From JAZNQN01 sp045590195 (lineage in GTDB: Bacteria; Bacillota; Clostridia; UMGS1883; UMGS1540): DNA of 64,000 nucleotides. The position numbers and the translations under genes are program-made. Shown here piece by piece: positions 8,485 to 16,666 of this stretch; positions within the stretch are counted from its first letter, which is position 1, and every line of letters begins with the position of its first letter. The notes under the pieces were generated by a model. The model saw nothing but the letters and a program-made list of their open reading frames with translations. It was not told the origin of the DNA and did not search any database. The DNA lies in the NCBI GenBank assembly GCA_045590195.1, contig JAZNQN010000039.1:1-64000 (forward strand), given 5' to 3'.

Positions 8485-8552
8485 TTTGAAATCCGCCTTT
8501 CAATTTTTTATATTTTACGCCACAAATAGCGGCGTTATACGAAATTTATTGG

Positions 8553-8581
8553 TTGATTTCGGGGACAAAGTGTGGTATAAT
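8553..8581 (+). promoter_or_regulatory. Promoter of ftsK
   Basis: TTGATT and TATAAT are spaced by 17 nt, 55 nt upstream of the ftsK start. A TTAAC/GTTAA inverted pair follows the -10 box. Confidence 0.6.
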
Positions 8582-8635
8582 TAACTTTGTATAGGTTAAA
8601 ATTCAGTATTTTATCTGAAAAGGAGATTTTGATAT

Positions 8636-11038
8636 ATGGCGGAAAGAAGAAGAATGAAACAATCTGCCCAGAAAGAAAATAAAAAAGCAGAGCCGAAGAA
8701 AAAGGCCGAGCCAAAAGAAAAAAAGGTTAGAACAGAGCAGGAAAAAATGGCAATACGCGAAGTTAGTGCCATTGTAGTAATAGCGGCCGGTATTCTTTTT
8801 ATATTGGGCTTTTATTTTAATGCTCTTGGCGTTTTTGGCGAATATCTTAAAAAAGCGGCATTAGGGCTTTTTGGCGTTTGGTGTTATGTGTTGCCTGTAG
8901 CCTTTATTATGTTCGGAATTTTCTTTTTGTTCAGAAACGTAAACAAAAGAAAAAAAGCATGGTATATTTTGGGAATATTCTTGTCAATAAACGGATTTGT
9001 ACATCTGATTTCATCGGTTTCAGATGCACATTTTACAGAGCTTTTTTCATATGGCCTTGAAGGCAAAGGCGGCGGAATTGTTGGCGGACTTTTGGTTTTA
9101 GCCCTTTCGTTTATAGGTAAAATAGGAACAGGCGTTGTATTTTTGGCGGCTACACTTATATTTGTTGTATTGTTTACAGGAATAACCCCTGTTGACAGCC
9201 TGAGAAATTACATACAGGCAAAAAGAGAGGAAAAATACGAAGAAAAGAAAGCTGTAAAAGAAGAAAAAACTGAAGAGGATAAACCTGTAAAAATTAAAAA
9301 GAAAAAAGAAGCAGAGCCCGAAGAAAAAGAGGCTGAACCTGAAGAGATAGATTTTAAAATTTTCACTCATGAACAGAAAGACGAAAAGCCCGAAGGAATT
9401 GAAAATGTTACGGCTGAAGAGCTTATGAAAGCTGAAATGGGCGGCAATTTGAGAGAAACTAAAAAGGCGCAAAAAGAAACTGCTCCCGAAGCTAAGAAAG
9501 AAGTAGAAGAAGGCCCGCCTGTTTCAACTGAGGAAATTGAAAAAGAAATTGAAGAGGCTAAGCCTCACTTCGAATATAAGTTCCCTCCCATTGAAATGCT
9601 TACCGAGAAGAAGGGCGAGGCCGGAACTTCAACAAAAACTGAAGATTTAAGAGAAAGCGCCAAAAAACTTATTGAAACACTTAAAAGCTTTGGCGTTGAG
9701 GCAAAAGTTTTGGAAGTTAGCCGCGGCCCTGCGGTTACAAGGTTTGAAATTCAGCCAAGCGCAGGCGTAAAGGTTAGCAAAATTGTAAACCTGGCCGATG
9801 ATATTGCTTTAAATCTTGCGGCATATGGTGTTAGAATTGAAGCGCCAATTCCCGGTAAAGCGGCTGTTGGTATTGAAATTCCAAATAAAGCTGTTTCAAT
9901 GGTTTCGCTTAAAGAGGTTATTGGCTCTAAAGAATTCCAAAACTTCAAGTCGAAAACGGCGTTTGCACTTGGTAAAGATATTTCGGGAACACCGATTATT
10001 TCTGATATTTCAAAAATGCCCCACCTGCTTATTGCGGGTACTACCGGCTCCGGTAAGAGCGTATGCATAAATACGCTTATTACAAGTATTATTTACAAGG
10101 CATCGCCTGACGAGGTTAAGCTTTTGATGATTGACCCCAAGGTTGTTGAGCTTGGTGTTTATAACGGTATTCCACATCTTTTGATACCTGTTGTAACCGA
10201 CCCTAGAAAAGCCGCAGGTGCGCTTAACTGGGCGGTAAGCGAAATGGTTAAAAGGTATAAAACCTTTGCCGATTGCAACGTTCGTGATATAGCCGGCTAC
10301 AACGAATATGCCGAAACCGAAGGCCTTAGAAAGCTTGAAAAAATTGTTATTATTATAGACGAATTATCCGACCTTATGATGGTTGCGCCTCACGATGTTG
10401 AGGATGCCATTTGCCGCCTTGCCCAAATGGCCAGAGCAGCAGGTATGCACCTTGTTATTGCAACGCAGCGTCCGTCGGTTGATGTTATTACAGGTCTTAT
10501 TAAAGCAAACGTACCTTCGAGAATTGCATTTACCGTTTCAAATCAGATAGATTCAAGAACTATTCTTGATATGATGGGAGCGGAAAAACTTCTTGGCCGT
10601 GGCGATATGCTGTTTTTGCCTGTTGGCGCATCAAAACCAACCCGTATTCAGGGGGCGTTTGTTTCAGATAAAGAGGTTGAACATATAGTTGAGTTTATTA
10701 AAGGCGACTACGAGCCTGACTATGACGAAGATATTCTTGAAAAAATAGAAAACGGCGAGAAAACCGATGCCGAAGAAGACGATGGTGGCGATTGCGATGA
10801 ACTTTTGAATCAGGCAATCGAAATGGTAGTTGACTGCGGACAAGCTTCTGTATCTTTGGTTCAGAGAAAGTTTAAAGTTGGTTACGCAAGAGCCGGCAGA
10901 ATTATTGACCAGATGGAAACCAGAGGAATAATCGGCCCTCACGAAGGCTCAAAGCCAAGGCAGGTGCTTATTACAAAAGCGCAGTTTTATGAAATGATGA
11001 TGCAAAAAGATGATGAGGGTAGCGGAGAAGAGGAATAA
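8636..11038 (+). CDS. ftsK: DNA translocase FtsK/SpoIIIE
   Basis: This membrane-anchored hexameric motor pumps chromosomal DNA across the division or sporulation septum. The 800-aa protein has a Lys-rich cytoplasmic start, four hydrophobic helices between about residues 45 and 185, and a Glu/Lys-rich linker (about 195-330). The alpha-beta motor follows, with Walker A (TTGSGKSVCIN, near 470), Walker B (IVIIIDELSDLMM, near 575) and ATQRPSVDVITG. The C-terminal winged-helix gamma domain (about 715-785, ending GSKPRQVLITK) reads polar KOPS/SRS sites. Length matches SpoIIIE (about 790). With spoIIP nearby, a SpoIIIE role in forespore DNA transfer is plausible, but sequence alone does not separate it from FtsK. 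The downstream gene starts immediately after the stop codon. Confidence 0.93.
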   Translation: MAERRRMKQSAQKENKKAEPKKKAEPKEKKVRTEQEKMAIREVSAIVVIAAGILFILGFYFNALGVFGEYLKKAALGLFGVWCYVLPVAFIMFGIFFLFRNVNKRKKAWYILGIFLSINGFVHLISSVSDAHFTELFSYGLEGKGGGIVGGLLVLALSFIGKIGTGVVFLAATLIFVVLFTGITPVDSLRNYIQAKREEKYEEKKAVKEEKTEEDKPVKIKKKKEAEPEEKEAEPEEIDFKIFTHEQKDEKPEGIENVTAEELMKAEMGGNLRETKKAQKETAPEAKKEVEEGPPVSTEEIEKEIEEAKPHFEYKFPPIEMLTEKKGEAGTSTKTEDLRESAKKLIETLKSFGVEAKVLEVSRGPAVTRFEIQPSAGVKVSKIVNLADDIALNLAAYGVRIEAPIPGKAAVGIEIPNKAVSMVSLKEVIGSKEFQNFKSKTAFALGKDISGTPIISDISKMPHLLIAGTTGSGKSVCINTLITSIIYKASPDEVKLLMIDPKVVELGVYNGIPHLLIPVVTDPRKAAGALNWAVSEMVKRYKTFADCNVRDIAGYNEYAETEGLRKLEKIVIIIDELSDLMMVAPHDVEDAICRLAQMARAAGMHLVIATQRPSVDVITGLIKANVPSRIAFTVSNQIDSRTILDMMGAEKLLGRGDMLFLPVGASKPTRIQGAFVSDKEVEHIVEFIKGDYEPDYDEDILEKIENGEKTDAEEDDGGDCDELLNQAIEMVVDCGQASVSLVQRKFKVGYARAGRIIDQMETRGIIGPHEGSKPRQVLITKAQFYEMMMQKDDEGSGEEE

Positions 11039-12970
11039 ATGCTTGGAATTGATTTAGGCTTTCTGCCTACAACAATTGAAGAAAAAGAAAAGCTAGGGTG
11101 GGATGAGTACGATTTTTTGCTTGTATCGGGCGATGCCTATGTTGACCACCCTTCTTTCGGCCATGCAATAATTTCGCGCGTTTTGTCGGCGGCGGGTTAT
11201 CGAGTTATGATACTCCCTCAGCCTGACTGGCGTGATAAATCAGACTTTTTAAAGTTTGGTAAACCAAGGCTTGGCGTGCTTATTTCGGGCGGAAATATTG
11301 ATTCAATGGTAAATCACTATACCGCCGCTAAAAAGCCAAGAAGCGAAGATTTGTATTCCCCCGGCGGCAAAGCCAATATGCGCCCTGACAGATGCACAAT
11401 TGTTTATTCAAACAGAGCCAGAGAAGCCTTTCACGATGTTCCTATAATAATCGGCGGCCTTGAGGCAAGCCTTCGCCGCTTTGCACACTACGATTATTGG
11501 GATAATAAAGTAAGGCGCTCAATTTTGCTTGATAGCCGTGCCGATTTAATTTCTTATGGTATGGGCGAAAATTCAATAGTTAAAATTGCCGAAGCTTTAG
11601 AGGGCGGAATTGATGTAAAAGATATTACCTGGCTTGATGGCACAGTTTATAAAACAAAAGAAAAACCTGAAGATGCCATTGAAATTCCTTCTCACGAGGA
11701 AGTAGTGGCTGATAAAGAAAAATATGCCGTTGCGGCAAAAATGCAGTATGATGAGCAGGACCCCATAAGAGGAAAAGCCGTTTGTCAAAAACATGGCGAC
11801 AGATATATTGTGCAAAATAGACCATCTCAGCCTCTTTCTCAAAGCGAGATGGACAGAGTTTATTCCCTGCCTTATGTGCGCGACTATCATCCCATGTATG
11901 AAAAAGATGGCGGCATACCCGCTATTGCCGAGGTAAAATTTAGCATAACCTCTGTTCGAGGCTGCTATGGAAACTGCAATTTTTGTGCTCTTTCGTTTCA
12001 TCAGGGCAGAATAATTCAAAGCAGAAGCCACGCATCAATTTTAAACGAAGCAAGAAATATGACCTATGAAAAAGATTTTAAAGGTTATATTCACGATGTT
12101 GGCGGCCCTACGGCAAATTTCCGCGCCCCTGCCTGCAAAAATCAGCTTAAGGTTGGCGCTTGTAAAAATAAACAATGTCTGTTCCCCGGGCCTTGTAAAA
12201 ACCTTGAAATAAACCACAGAGACTACAGAGAACTGCTTTCAAAAATACGTGAAATCGACGGAATTAAACAGGTTTTTGTTCGCTCGGGAATAAGATACGA
12301 TTACCTTATAAACGATAAAGACGACAGCTTTTTCTACGATTTGTGTCAACACCATGTAAGCGGTCAGCTGAAAGTTGCGCCCGAACACGTTTCTGAAAGA
12401 GTTCTTCGTGCTATGGGCAAGCCTTCGGCAAAGGTTTACGAAAGGTTTGCAAAGAAATTTTACGAAATAAATGAAAAAATAGGCAAAAAGCAGTTTTTAG
12501 TGCCTTATCTTATGTCAAGCCACCCGGGAAGTGAGTTTGCCGATGCAATTGAACTTGCGCTCTTTTTAAAGAAAAATCATCTTCGCCCACAGCAGGTTCA
12601 GGATTTTTACCCAACACCGGGAACTATTTCAACAACAATGTTTTATACGGGGATTGACCCCTTTACAATGAAAAAAATATATGTGCCGAAAACACCTGAG
12701 GAAAAAGCAATGCAAAGAGCGCTTTTGCAGTTTACAAAGCCCGAAAACTATGATATAGTTGAAAAGGCGCTGAAAAAGGCCGGCAGAGAAGATTTAATCG
12801 GTTTTTCGGAAAACTGTTTGATAAAACCTAAAAGGAGGACTTATGATGGCAAAGATTTTAGACGGAAAGATGGTATCAGCAAGAATAAAGGGGGAACTTC
12901 GAGAGGAAGTGGCAGAACTTATAAAGTGCGGAAAAGTGCCGGGGCTCGCAGTGATAATCGTAGAGGGTGA
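11039..12970 (+). CDS. YgiQ-family radical SAM protein
   Basis: The 643-aa protein has an N-terminal UPF0313 domain (FLPTTIEEKEKLGWDEYDFL, then LVSGDAYVDHPSFGHAIISR), followed by the radical SAM cluster motif CYGNCNFC near residue 308 and a C-terminal SAM domain with YLMSSHPGS and QDFYPTPGT. The biochemical function of the family is unknown. It starts directly after the ftsK TAA. The last 41 or so residues are a basic low-complexity tail (KNKGGTSRGSG...DNRRG) encoded over the first 125 nt of folD in another frame. Low-complexity basic tails are common in this family, but such an overlap is not. Either a stop codon was lost or the region is truly dual-coding. Confidence 0.85.
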   Translation: MLGIDLGFLPTTIEEKEKLGWDEYDFLLVSGDAYVDHPSFGHAIISRVLSAAGYRVMILPQPDWRDKSDFLKFGKPRLGVLISGGNIDSMVNHYTAAKKPRSEDLYSPGGKANMRPDRCTIVYSNRAREAFHDVPIIIGGLEASLRRFAHYDYWDNKVRRSILLDSRADLISYGMGENSIVKIAEALEGGIDVKDITWLDGTVYKTKEKPEDAIEIPSHEEVVADKEKYAVAAKMQYDEQDPIRGKAVCQKHGDRYIVQNRPSQPLSQSEMDRVYSLPYVRDYHPMYEKDGGIPAIAEVKFSITSVRGCYGNCNFCALSFHQGRIIQSRSHASILNEARNMTYEKDFKGYIHDVGGPTANFRAPACKNQLKVGACKNKQCLFPGPCKNLEINHRDYRELLSKIREIDGIKQVFVRSGIRYDYLINDKDDSFFYDLCQHHVSGQLKVAPEHVSERVLRAMGKPSAKVYERFAKKFYEINEKIGKKQFLVPYLMSSHPGSEFADAIELALFLKKNHLRPQQVQDFYPTPGTISTTMFYTGIDPFTMKKIYVPKTPEEKAMQRALLQFTKPENYDIVEKALKKAGREDLIGFSENCLIKPKRRTYDGKDFRRKDGISKNKGGTSRGSGRTYKVRKSAGARSDNRRG

Positions 12971-13697
12971 CCCTGCTTCAAGAATTTATGTAAATTCAAA
13001 GAAAAAAGCTTGCGAAGAGGTTGGAATTCATTCAGAAGAATATGCTCTTCCAAACGATGTAACAGAGGAAAAACTTCTTGCACTTATTGAGGAACTTAAT
13101 GAAAGAGAAGATATCGACGGAATCCTCTGTCAGCTTCCCCTTCCTAAACATATTGATGAAGAGAAAATTTTACTTGCAATTAAACCTGAGAAAGATGTTG
13201 ATGCATTCCATCCTGTAAACACAGGTAAAATTATGATTGGTAATTACGATTTTCTTCCATGCACACCTGCAGGTGTTATGGAGCTTATAAAAGAAAGCGG
13301 CATTGATGTAGCCGGAAAAGACTGCGTTGTAATTGGCAGAAGCAACATTGTTGGCAAACCTCAGGCAATGCTTTTGCTCCACGCAAACGGAACAGTTACA
13401 ATTTGCCACTCCAAAACACAAAACCTTAAAGAAAAAGTTAAAAATGCCGATATTGTTGTTGCGGCTGTTGGCATAGCAAACTTTGTAACTGCCGATATGG
13501 TTAAAGAAGGTGCAGTTGTAATTGATGTTGGCATGAACAGAAACGAAGGCAAACTTTGTGGCGATGTTGATTTTGAAAATGTTTCAAAAATTGCGGGAGC
13601 AATAACTCCTGTTCCGGGCGGCGTAGGCCCTATGACGATTGCAATGCTTATGAAAAACGCTGTAACTTCCTATAAAAGACGAATTGGTAAGGCTTGA
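12846..13697 (+). CDS. folD: Methylenetetrahydrofolate dehydrogenase/cyclohydrolase
   Basis: FolD interconverts 5,10-methylene-, methenyl- and 10-formyl-THF, supplying one-carbon units for purines and initiator tRNA. The 283-aa protein has MAKILDGKMVSARIKGEL at the N-terminus, the substrate motif SRIYVNSKKKACEEVGI with the catalytic Lys, QLPLPKHI, the nucleotide motif VVIGRSNIVGKPQAMLL and the C-terminal TPVPGGVGPMTIAML. ATG 12846 lies 7 nt from GGAGG; the neighbouring ATG at 12843 is only 4 nt away. The first 125 nt lie within the ygiQ-like ORF. It is followed by a strong terminator. Confidence 0.95.
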   Translation: MAKILDGKMVSARIKGELREEVAELIKCGKVPGLAVIIVEGDPASRIYVNSKKKACEEVGIHSEEYALPNDVTEEKLLALIEELNEREDIDGILCQLPLPKHIDEEKILLAIKPEKDVDAFHPVNTGKIMIGNYDFLPCTPAGVMELIKESGIDVAGKDCVVIGRSNIVGKPQAMLLLHANGTVTICHSKTQNLKEKVKNADIVVAAVGIANFVTADMVKEGAVVIDVGMNRNEGKLCGDVDFENVSKIAGAITPVPGGVGPMTIAMLMKNAVTSYKRRIGKA

Positions 13698-13730
13698 TAA
13701 AATGGCCAGAGCACACAAGGGTAATAATAA

Positions 13731-13763
13731 AAAATAAAGGGACGTTTCGTCCCTTTATTTTTT
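13731..13763. terminator. Bidirectional terminator between folD and the RHH gene
   Basis: AAAATAAAGGGACG pairs with CGTCCCTTTATTTT around a TTT loop. A-runs and T-runs flank the stem, so it can serve the two converging genes. It covers the stop codon of the minus-strand gene. Confidence 0.85.
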
Positions 13764-13910
13764 GTCGTCATTTAATTTTGTTACATAAGCTTTAAGTATT
13801 CGGTTTATAAGCTGAGATAAAGAACGGTCGTCCTCTTCTGCAAGAGCACGAAGTTCTTCAAGTAAATCATTATCTATTGTTATACTTATTTTTTCTTTTA
13901 ATGGTCGCAT
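13755..13910 (-). CDS. Small ribbon-helix-helix DNA-binding protein
   Basis: The 51-aa protein reads MRPLKEKISITIDNDLLEEL at its start and continues with DDRSLSQLINRILKAYV, a complete Arc/CopG-type ribbon-helix-helix: a beta strand with alternating K-S-T-D residues, then two helices. The ATG at 13910 is 10 nt from GAGGTGA; a longer start at 13946 has no ribosome binding site. It is divergently oriented to the Cys-rich gene at 14017. Three TAGGA repeats at exact 10-bp spacing cover that gene's promoter and are candidate binding sites. An antitoxin, copy-control or metal-responsive repressor role is possible, but no toxin-like partner is recognised. Confidence 0.8.
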   Translation of the reverse strand: MRPLKEKISITIDNDLLEELRALAEEDDRSLSQLINRILKAYVTKLNDDKK

Positions 13911-13958
13911 AAAAAATATCACCTCATACGAAATTATACTATACAATAAACAAAAGTG

Positions 13959-13987
13959 TTGACAAGTAGGAGTAAGTAGGATAAAAT
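13959..13987 (+). promoter_or_regulatory. Promoter of the Cys-rich gene, with phased TAGGA repeats
   Basis: TTGACA (13959-13964) and TAAAAT (13982-13987) are 17 nt apart. TAGGA occurs at 13967, 13977 and 13987, that is one copy per 10 bp on the same DNA face, from the spacer to just past the -10 box. Ribbon-helix-helix repressors often bind such direct repeats. Confidence 0.65.
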
Positions 13988-14016
13988 AGGAATATATTTT
14001 GGAATGGAGAAAAAGT

Positions 14017-14238
14017 ATGTATAATTTGGAACTAGGGGTTAAATATATCCCAGGAAATGGCGGAAAAGATTGCCCCTGTAATGGGGAACATAAAGATGCT
14101 TTTGGAAATACAATTGAATGTCAATGTGATGAATGTGATTATTATTTATGCTGTATAGACGAGAATTTTGAAAAACATTGTACAAAGTGTTGTGAGTTTG
14201 AATGTAAATATAATAAATCTAAAAGTAAGGCGCTGTAA
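14017..14238 (+). CDS. Cysteine-rich small protein of unknown function
   Basis: The 73-aa protein has 11 cysteines: CPC near residue 20, then CQCDEC, CC, and CTKCCEFEC toward the end. This suggests metal binding, a zinc-knuckle-like fold or disulfide knots. No signal peptide or membrane segment is visible, so it is probably cytoplasmic. ATG 14017 lies 7 nt after GGAG; the ATG at 14002 belongs to the ribosome binding site itself. Its codon choice (CTA, GGG, CCA) looks less like its neighbours, consistent with recent acquisition, though the gene is too short to prove it. It is divergent from the RHH gene and ends inside a 20-bp perfect inverted repeat. Confidence 0.7.
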   Translation: MYNLELGVKYIPGNGGKDCPCNGEHKDAFGNTIECQCDECDYYLCCIDENFEKHCTKCCEFECKYNKSKSKAL

Positions 14239-14266
14239 AAAACTTTGTTTTTTACAGCGCCTTACT
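14224..14266 (+). terminator. Long perfect hairpin at the 3' end of the Cys-rich gene
   Basis: A 20-bp perfect inverted repeat (14224-14243 and 14247-14266) surrounds a TTT loop. Its arms begin AGTAAGGCGCTG and include a run of six A on one side and six T on the other. The left arm encodes the last codons and the stop of the Cys-rich gene. It is unusually long for a terminator and could be an element end. Confidence 0.75.
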
Positions 14267-14297
14267 CGTGGGAATAGAAAAAAATGTTTCAGAACGG

Positions 14298-14359
14298 ACA
14301 AACTGAACCCGCAGGGGGTACCCGAAGGCGTACGATGTACGCCGAGAGGTGAAGTTTGT
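14298..14359. repeat. GGGTACC-type palindromic element, copy B
   Basis: The outer stem is ACAAACT (14298-14304) with AGTTTGT (14353-14359), and the inner hairpin is GGCGTAC-GAT-GTACGCC (14327-14343). Between them is GGGGGTACCCGA, shared with copy A. The arm sequences differ between copies while the architecture is kept. Confidence 0.55.
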
Positions 14360-14420
14360 TTGTAGCAAAAAGATACAAATTCTTTGAAAAAACGAATATA
14401 ATGAGTTTTTTCTACATAAA

Positions 14421-14467
14421 AACCTCTCAGTCACTTCGTGATAGTTCCACTTACACAGTGGAGCTTT
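14421..14467. repeat. Dispersed CTCAGTCACTTCGTGA-type repeat
   Basis: AACCTCTCAGTCACTTCGTG is followed by a hairpin AGTTCCAC-N7-GTGGAGCT. I recognise this from many Clostridia genomes as a common intergenic repeat (CAGTCACTTCGTGACAGCTCC type); that is memory, not a search. It contains two small stems, TCAC-TTC-GTGA and the one above. The rest of 14267-14632 shows no gene. Confidence 0.55.
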
Positions 14468-14632
14468 TATTTTTCATCTTTTTGCGATCTGGACTTTTTT
14501 TACATTCCCTTTAATTTATAATTTTTTTTAAAAACCCCTATGCATTTTACAAAAAGTAGTGTATAATAGAAAATGTATAATTGTAAATTGGGAAGTTATC
14601 ACTAAATTTTTTAAGTCGGGCGGACAAAAATT

Positions 14633-16666
14633 ATGAACGAGCAAAATTTTAAATCAGAACTTTTAGCTCCTGCGGGCTCGCCCGAGGCTTTGGTGGCGGC
14701 GGTGCAGGGTGGCTGCGATGCAGTTTATCTTGGCCACAAAAATTTCAGTGCACGAAGCAGTGCGGCAAATTTTGGCGACGATGAGCTTTTTGAGGCAGTA
14801 AAATATTGTCACCTTCGTGGGGTTAAGGTTTACCTTGCGGTAAATACATTGTGTCTTGAAAGGCAATATAATCTGCTTATAAGCCTTATAAAAACAGCTG
14901 CGGCGGCAGGTGTTGATGCTGTAATCGTTCAGGATTTAGGCGTTTGCCGCATAATTAAAAAAGTTTGCCCCGAAATGAAAATTTACGCGAGCACACAAAT
15001 GACAGTTCATTCCCTGGAAGGCGTAGAGCTTTTGTATAAAGAGGGCATTGAAAGGGTTGTTCTCTCCCGTGAACTTTCAAAAGAAGAAATTGAATATATA
15101 TGCAAAAACACAAAATGCGAAATAGAAGTTTTTGTTCACGGCGCAATTTGTATTTCCTATTCGGGAAAATGCCTTTTCAGCTCTCTGGTTGGCGGGCGAA
15201 GCGGCAATCGCGGAAAATGTGCTCAGCCTTGCAGGCTTCCTTATAAATTCGAAGGCAAGGGCGGCAACATTTTAAGCCCTAAGGATATGTGTCTTATAAA
15301 CCATATTTCTGCTCTTTGTAATATGGGCGTTTGCTCTTTGAAAATTGAAGGCAGAATGAAAAGCCCTGAGTATGTGGCAACTGTTTGCCGCATTTACAGA
15401 AAGGCAATCGATGGCGCCGAAATTACAAAACAGGATTTATTGGATTTGAAAAATATTTTTTCCCGTGGCGGCGAATTTACCGATTATTATTTTACCGGCA
15501 AAGGAAAAGAAAAGCTTATATACAGCGGCTCAAATGACAATGCGGGAAAAGATGTACCCGCCGAACTTTTAAAAAGTGCGGCACAAATATATAGCAAAGA
15601 ATCACGCTTTCTGAACATAGATATGAAAATTGAAAGCGACGGCAAAAAAACAAAACTTTCTGCAACTTACGGCAACTTTTTGGCAAGTTGTGAAGAGCAA
15701 AATGAAGATATGCCACCCATTGATGAGGATAGAGTAATTGCCGCTCTTTCGAAAACAGGTGGTACAAGCTTTAAAGTAAGAAGCTGCGCTGTTTCGGGCG
15801 ATGTGGCGCTCAGAATTTCTGCTCTTAATGCAATGAGAAGGGGCGTTATTGACGCCTTGGGCGAAGAAATAATAAATTCTCATGTTTTGCCAATTAAAGA
15901 ATACATTTCGGGCGATACATATAAGAAAAGTGAAGAAACACGAATTTTAGCAAGGGTTTTAACAAAAGAACAGGCGGCAGAGTGTATTGCGGCCGACAAA
16001 GTAATTCTTCCCCTGCATCTTGCGGCGGAAGGCGGAAATTTTGTGGCGGAAATTCCTACAATTATAACCCTTGAAGATGCGCCACGAATTAAAGAACTTA
16101 TAAAAAAAGCAAAAGAAAACGGAACAACTGAATTTTTCTGCCAGAGCCTTGATGCTATAGCTATGGCAAAGGGAGACGGAGCGCGGATAATAGCAGGTTT
16201 TTCTGTAAACTGTTCAAATTTTGAAGCAGCAGATGAATGCGGCAAAATTGGGGCAGATGAGGTTATTTTATCCTGCGAAATACCTTTTTCGGAAACAATT
16301 AAAATTTCTGAAAAAACTTCTGTTTCCTGCGGCGCGGTAATTTATGGCAGAATGCCGCTTATGATAACACGCCACTGCGTAATGAGAAATAAAAAATGCG
16401 GTGTTTGCAAGGGCGAAATTACTGACAGAATGGGAATTTCGTTCCCAATAAGAAAAGATGGCGAGGCTTGCAGAAATGTTATTTACAATTCGAGGCCGCT
16501 GTATCTTGCTGACAAGGGTTTTAAAAACGAAAAACTTAAAAGTGCGTTAGTATATTTTTCGGTTGAAAGCCCTATGGAATGTAGAAAAATTATTGATGAT
16601 ATTATAAACGAAAAAGCCCCTGAGGGAGAATTTACAAGAGGCCACCAAAACGGAGGAAAATGGTAA
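14633..16666 (+). CDS. U32-family peptidase-like protein (RlhA/YhbU group)
   Basis: The 677-aa protein starts with the U32 core: SELLAPAGSPEALVAAVQGG, then DAVYLG, and the family signature with clustered cysteines (SYSGKCLF, then GNRGKCAQPCRLPY) near residues 178-205. A C-terminal extension resembles DUF3656 and has further cysteines (MITRHCVMRNKKCGVC, near 585). E. coli RlhA hydroxylates C2501 of 23S rRNA; other members support tRNA modification, so an Fe-S-dependent RNA hydroxylase is more likely than a protease. The gene is followed directly by maf, whose ATG overlaps this stop codon (TAATG). The ribosome binding site before 14633 is weak. Confidence 0.85.
   Translation: MNEQNFKSELLAPAGSPEALVAAVQGGCDAVYLGHKNFSARSSAANFGDDELFEAVKYCHLRGVKVYLAVNTLCLERQYNLLISLIKTAAAAGVDAVIVQDLGVCRIIKKVCPEMKIYASTQMTVHSLEGVELLYKEGIERVVLSRELSKEEIEYICKNTKCEIEVFVHGAICISYSGKCLFSSLVGGRSGNRGKCAQPCRLPYKFEGKGGNILSPKDMCLINHISALCNMGVCSLKIEGRMKSPEYVATVCRIYRKAIDGAEITKQDLLDLKNIFSRGGEFTDYYFTGKGKEKLIYSGSNDNAGKDVPAELLKSAAQIYSKESRFLNIDMKIESDGKKTKLSATYGNFLASCEEQNEDMPPIDEDRVIAALSKTGGTSFKVRSCAVSGDVALRISALNAMRRGVIDALGEEIINSHVLPIKEYISGDTYKKSEETRILARVLTKEQAAECIAADKVILPLHLAAEGGNFVAEIPTIITLEDAPRIKELIKKAKENGTTEFFCQSLDAIAMAKGDGARIIAGFSVNCSNFEAADECGKIGADEVILSCEIPFSETIKISEKTSVSCGAVIYGRMPLMITRHCVMRNKKCGVCKGEITDRMGISFPIRKDGEACRNVIYNSRPLYLADKGFKNEKLKSALVYFSVESPMECRKIIDDIINEKAPEGEFTRGHQNGGKW

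Noticed and set aside
9098..9472. Antisense 124-codon ORF inside ftsK
   Set aside because: A Phe-rich shadow of the Lys/Glu-rich linker of FtsK, without ribosome binding site.
13702..13737. 11-codon ORF after folD (MARAHKGNNKK)
   Set aside because: Too short to support, without a convincing ribosome binding site, and ending in the terminator region.
14252..14434. Minus-strand 60-codon ORF
   Set aside because: It covers palindromic repeats, has no ribosome binding site and no resemblance to a protein family.
14540..14570. TATAAT-like box upstream of the U32 gene
   Set aside because: TATAAT is present but no -35 hexamer stands at 16-18 nt spacing, so I do not call a promoter.
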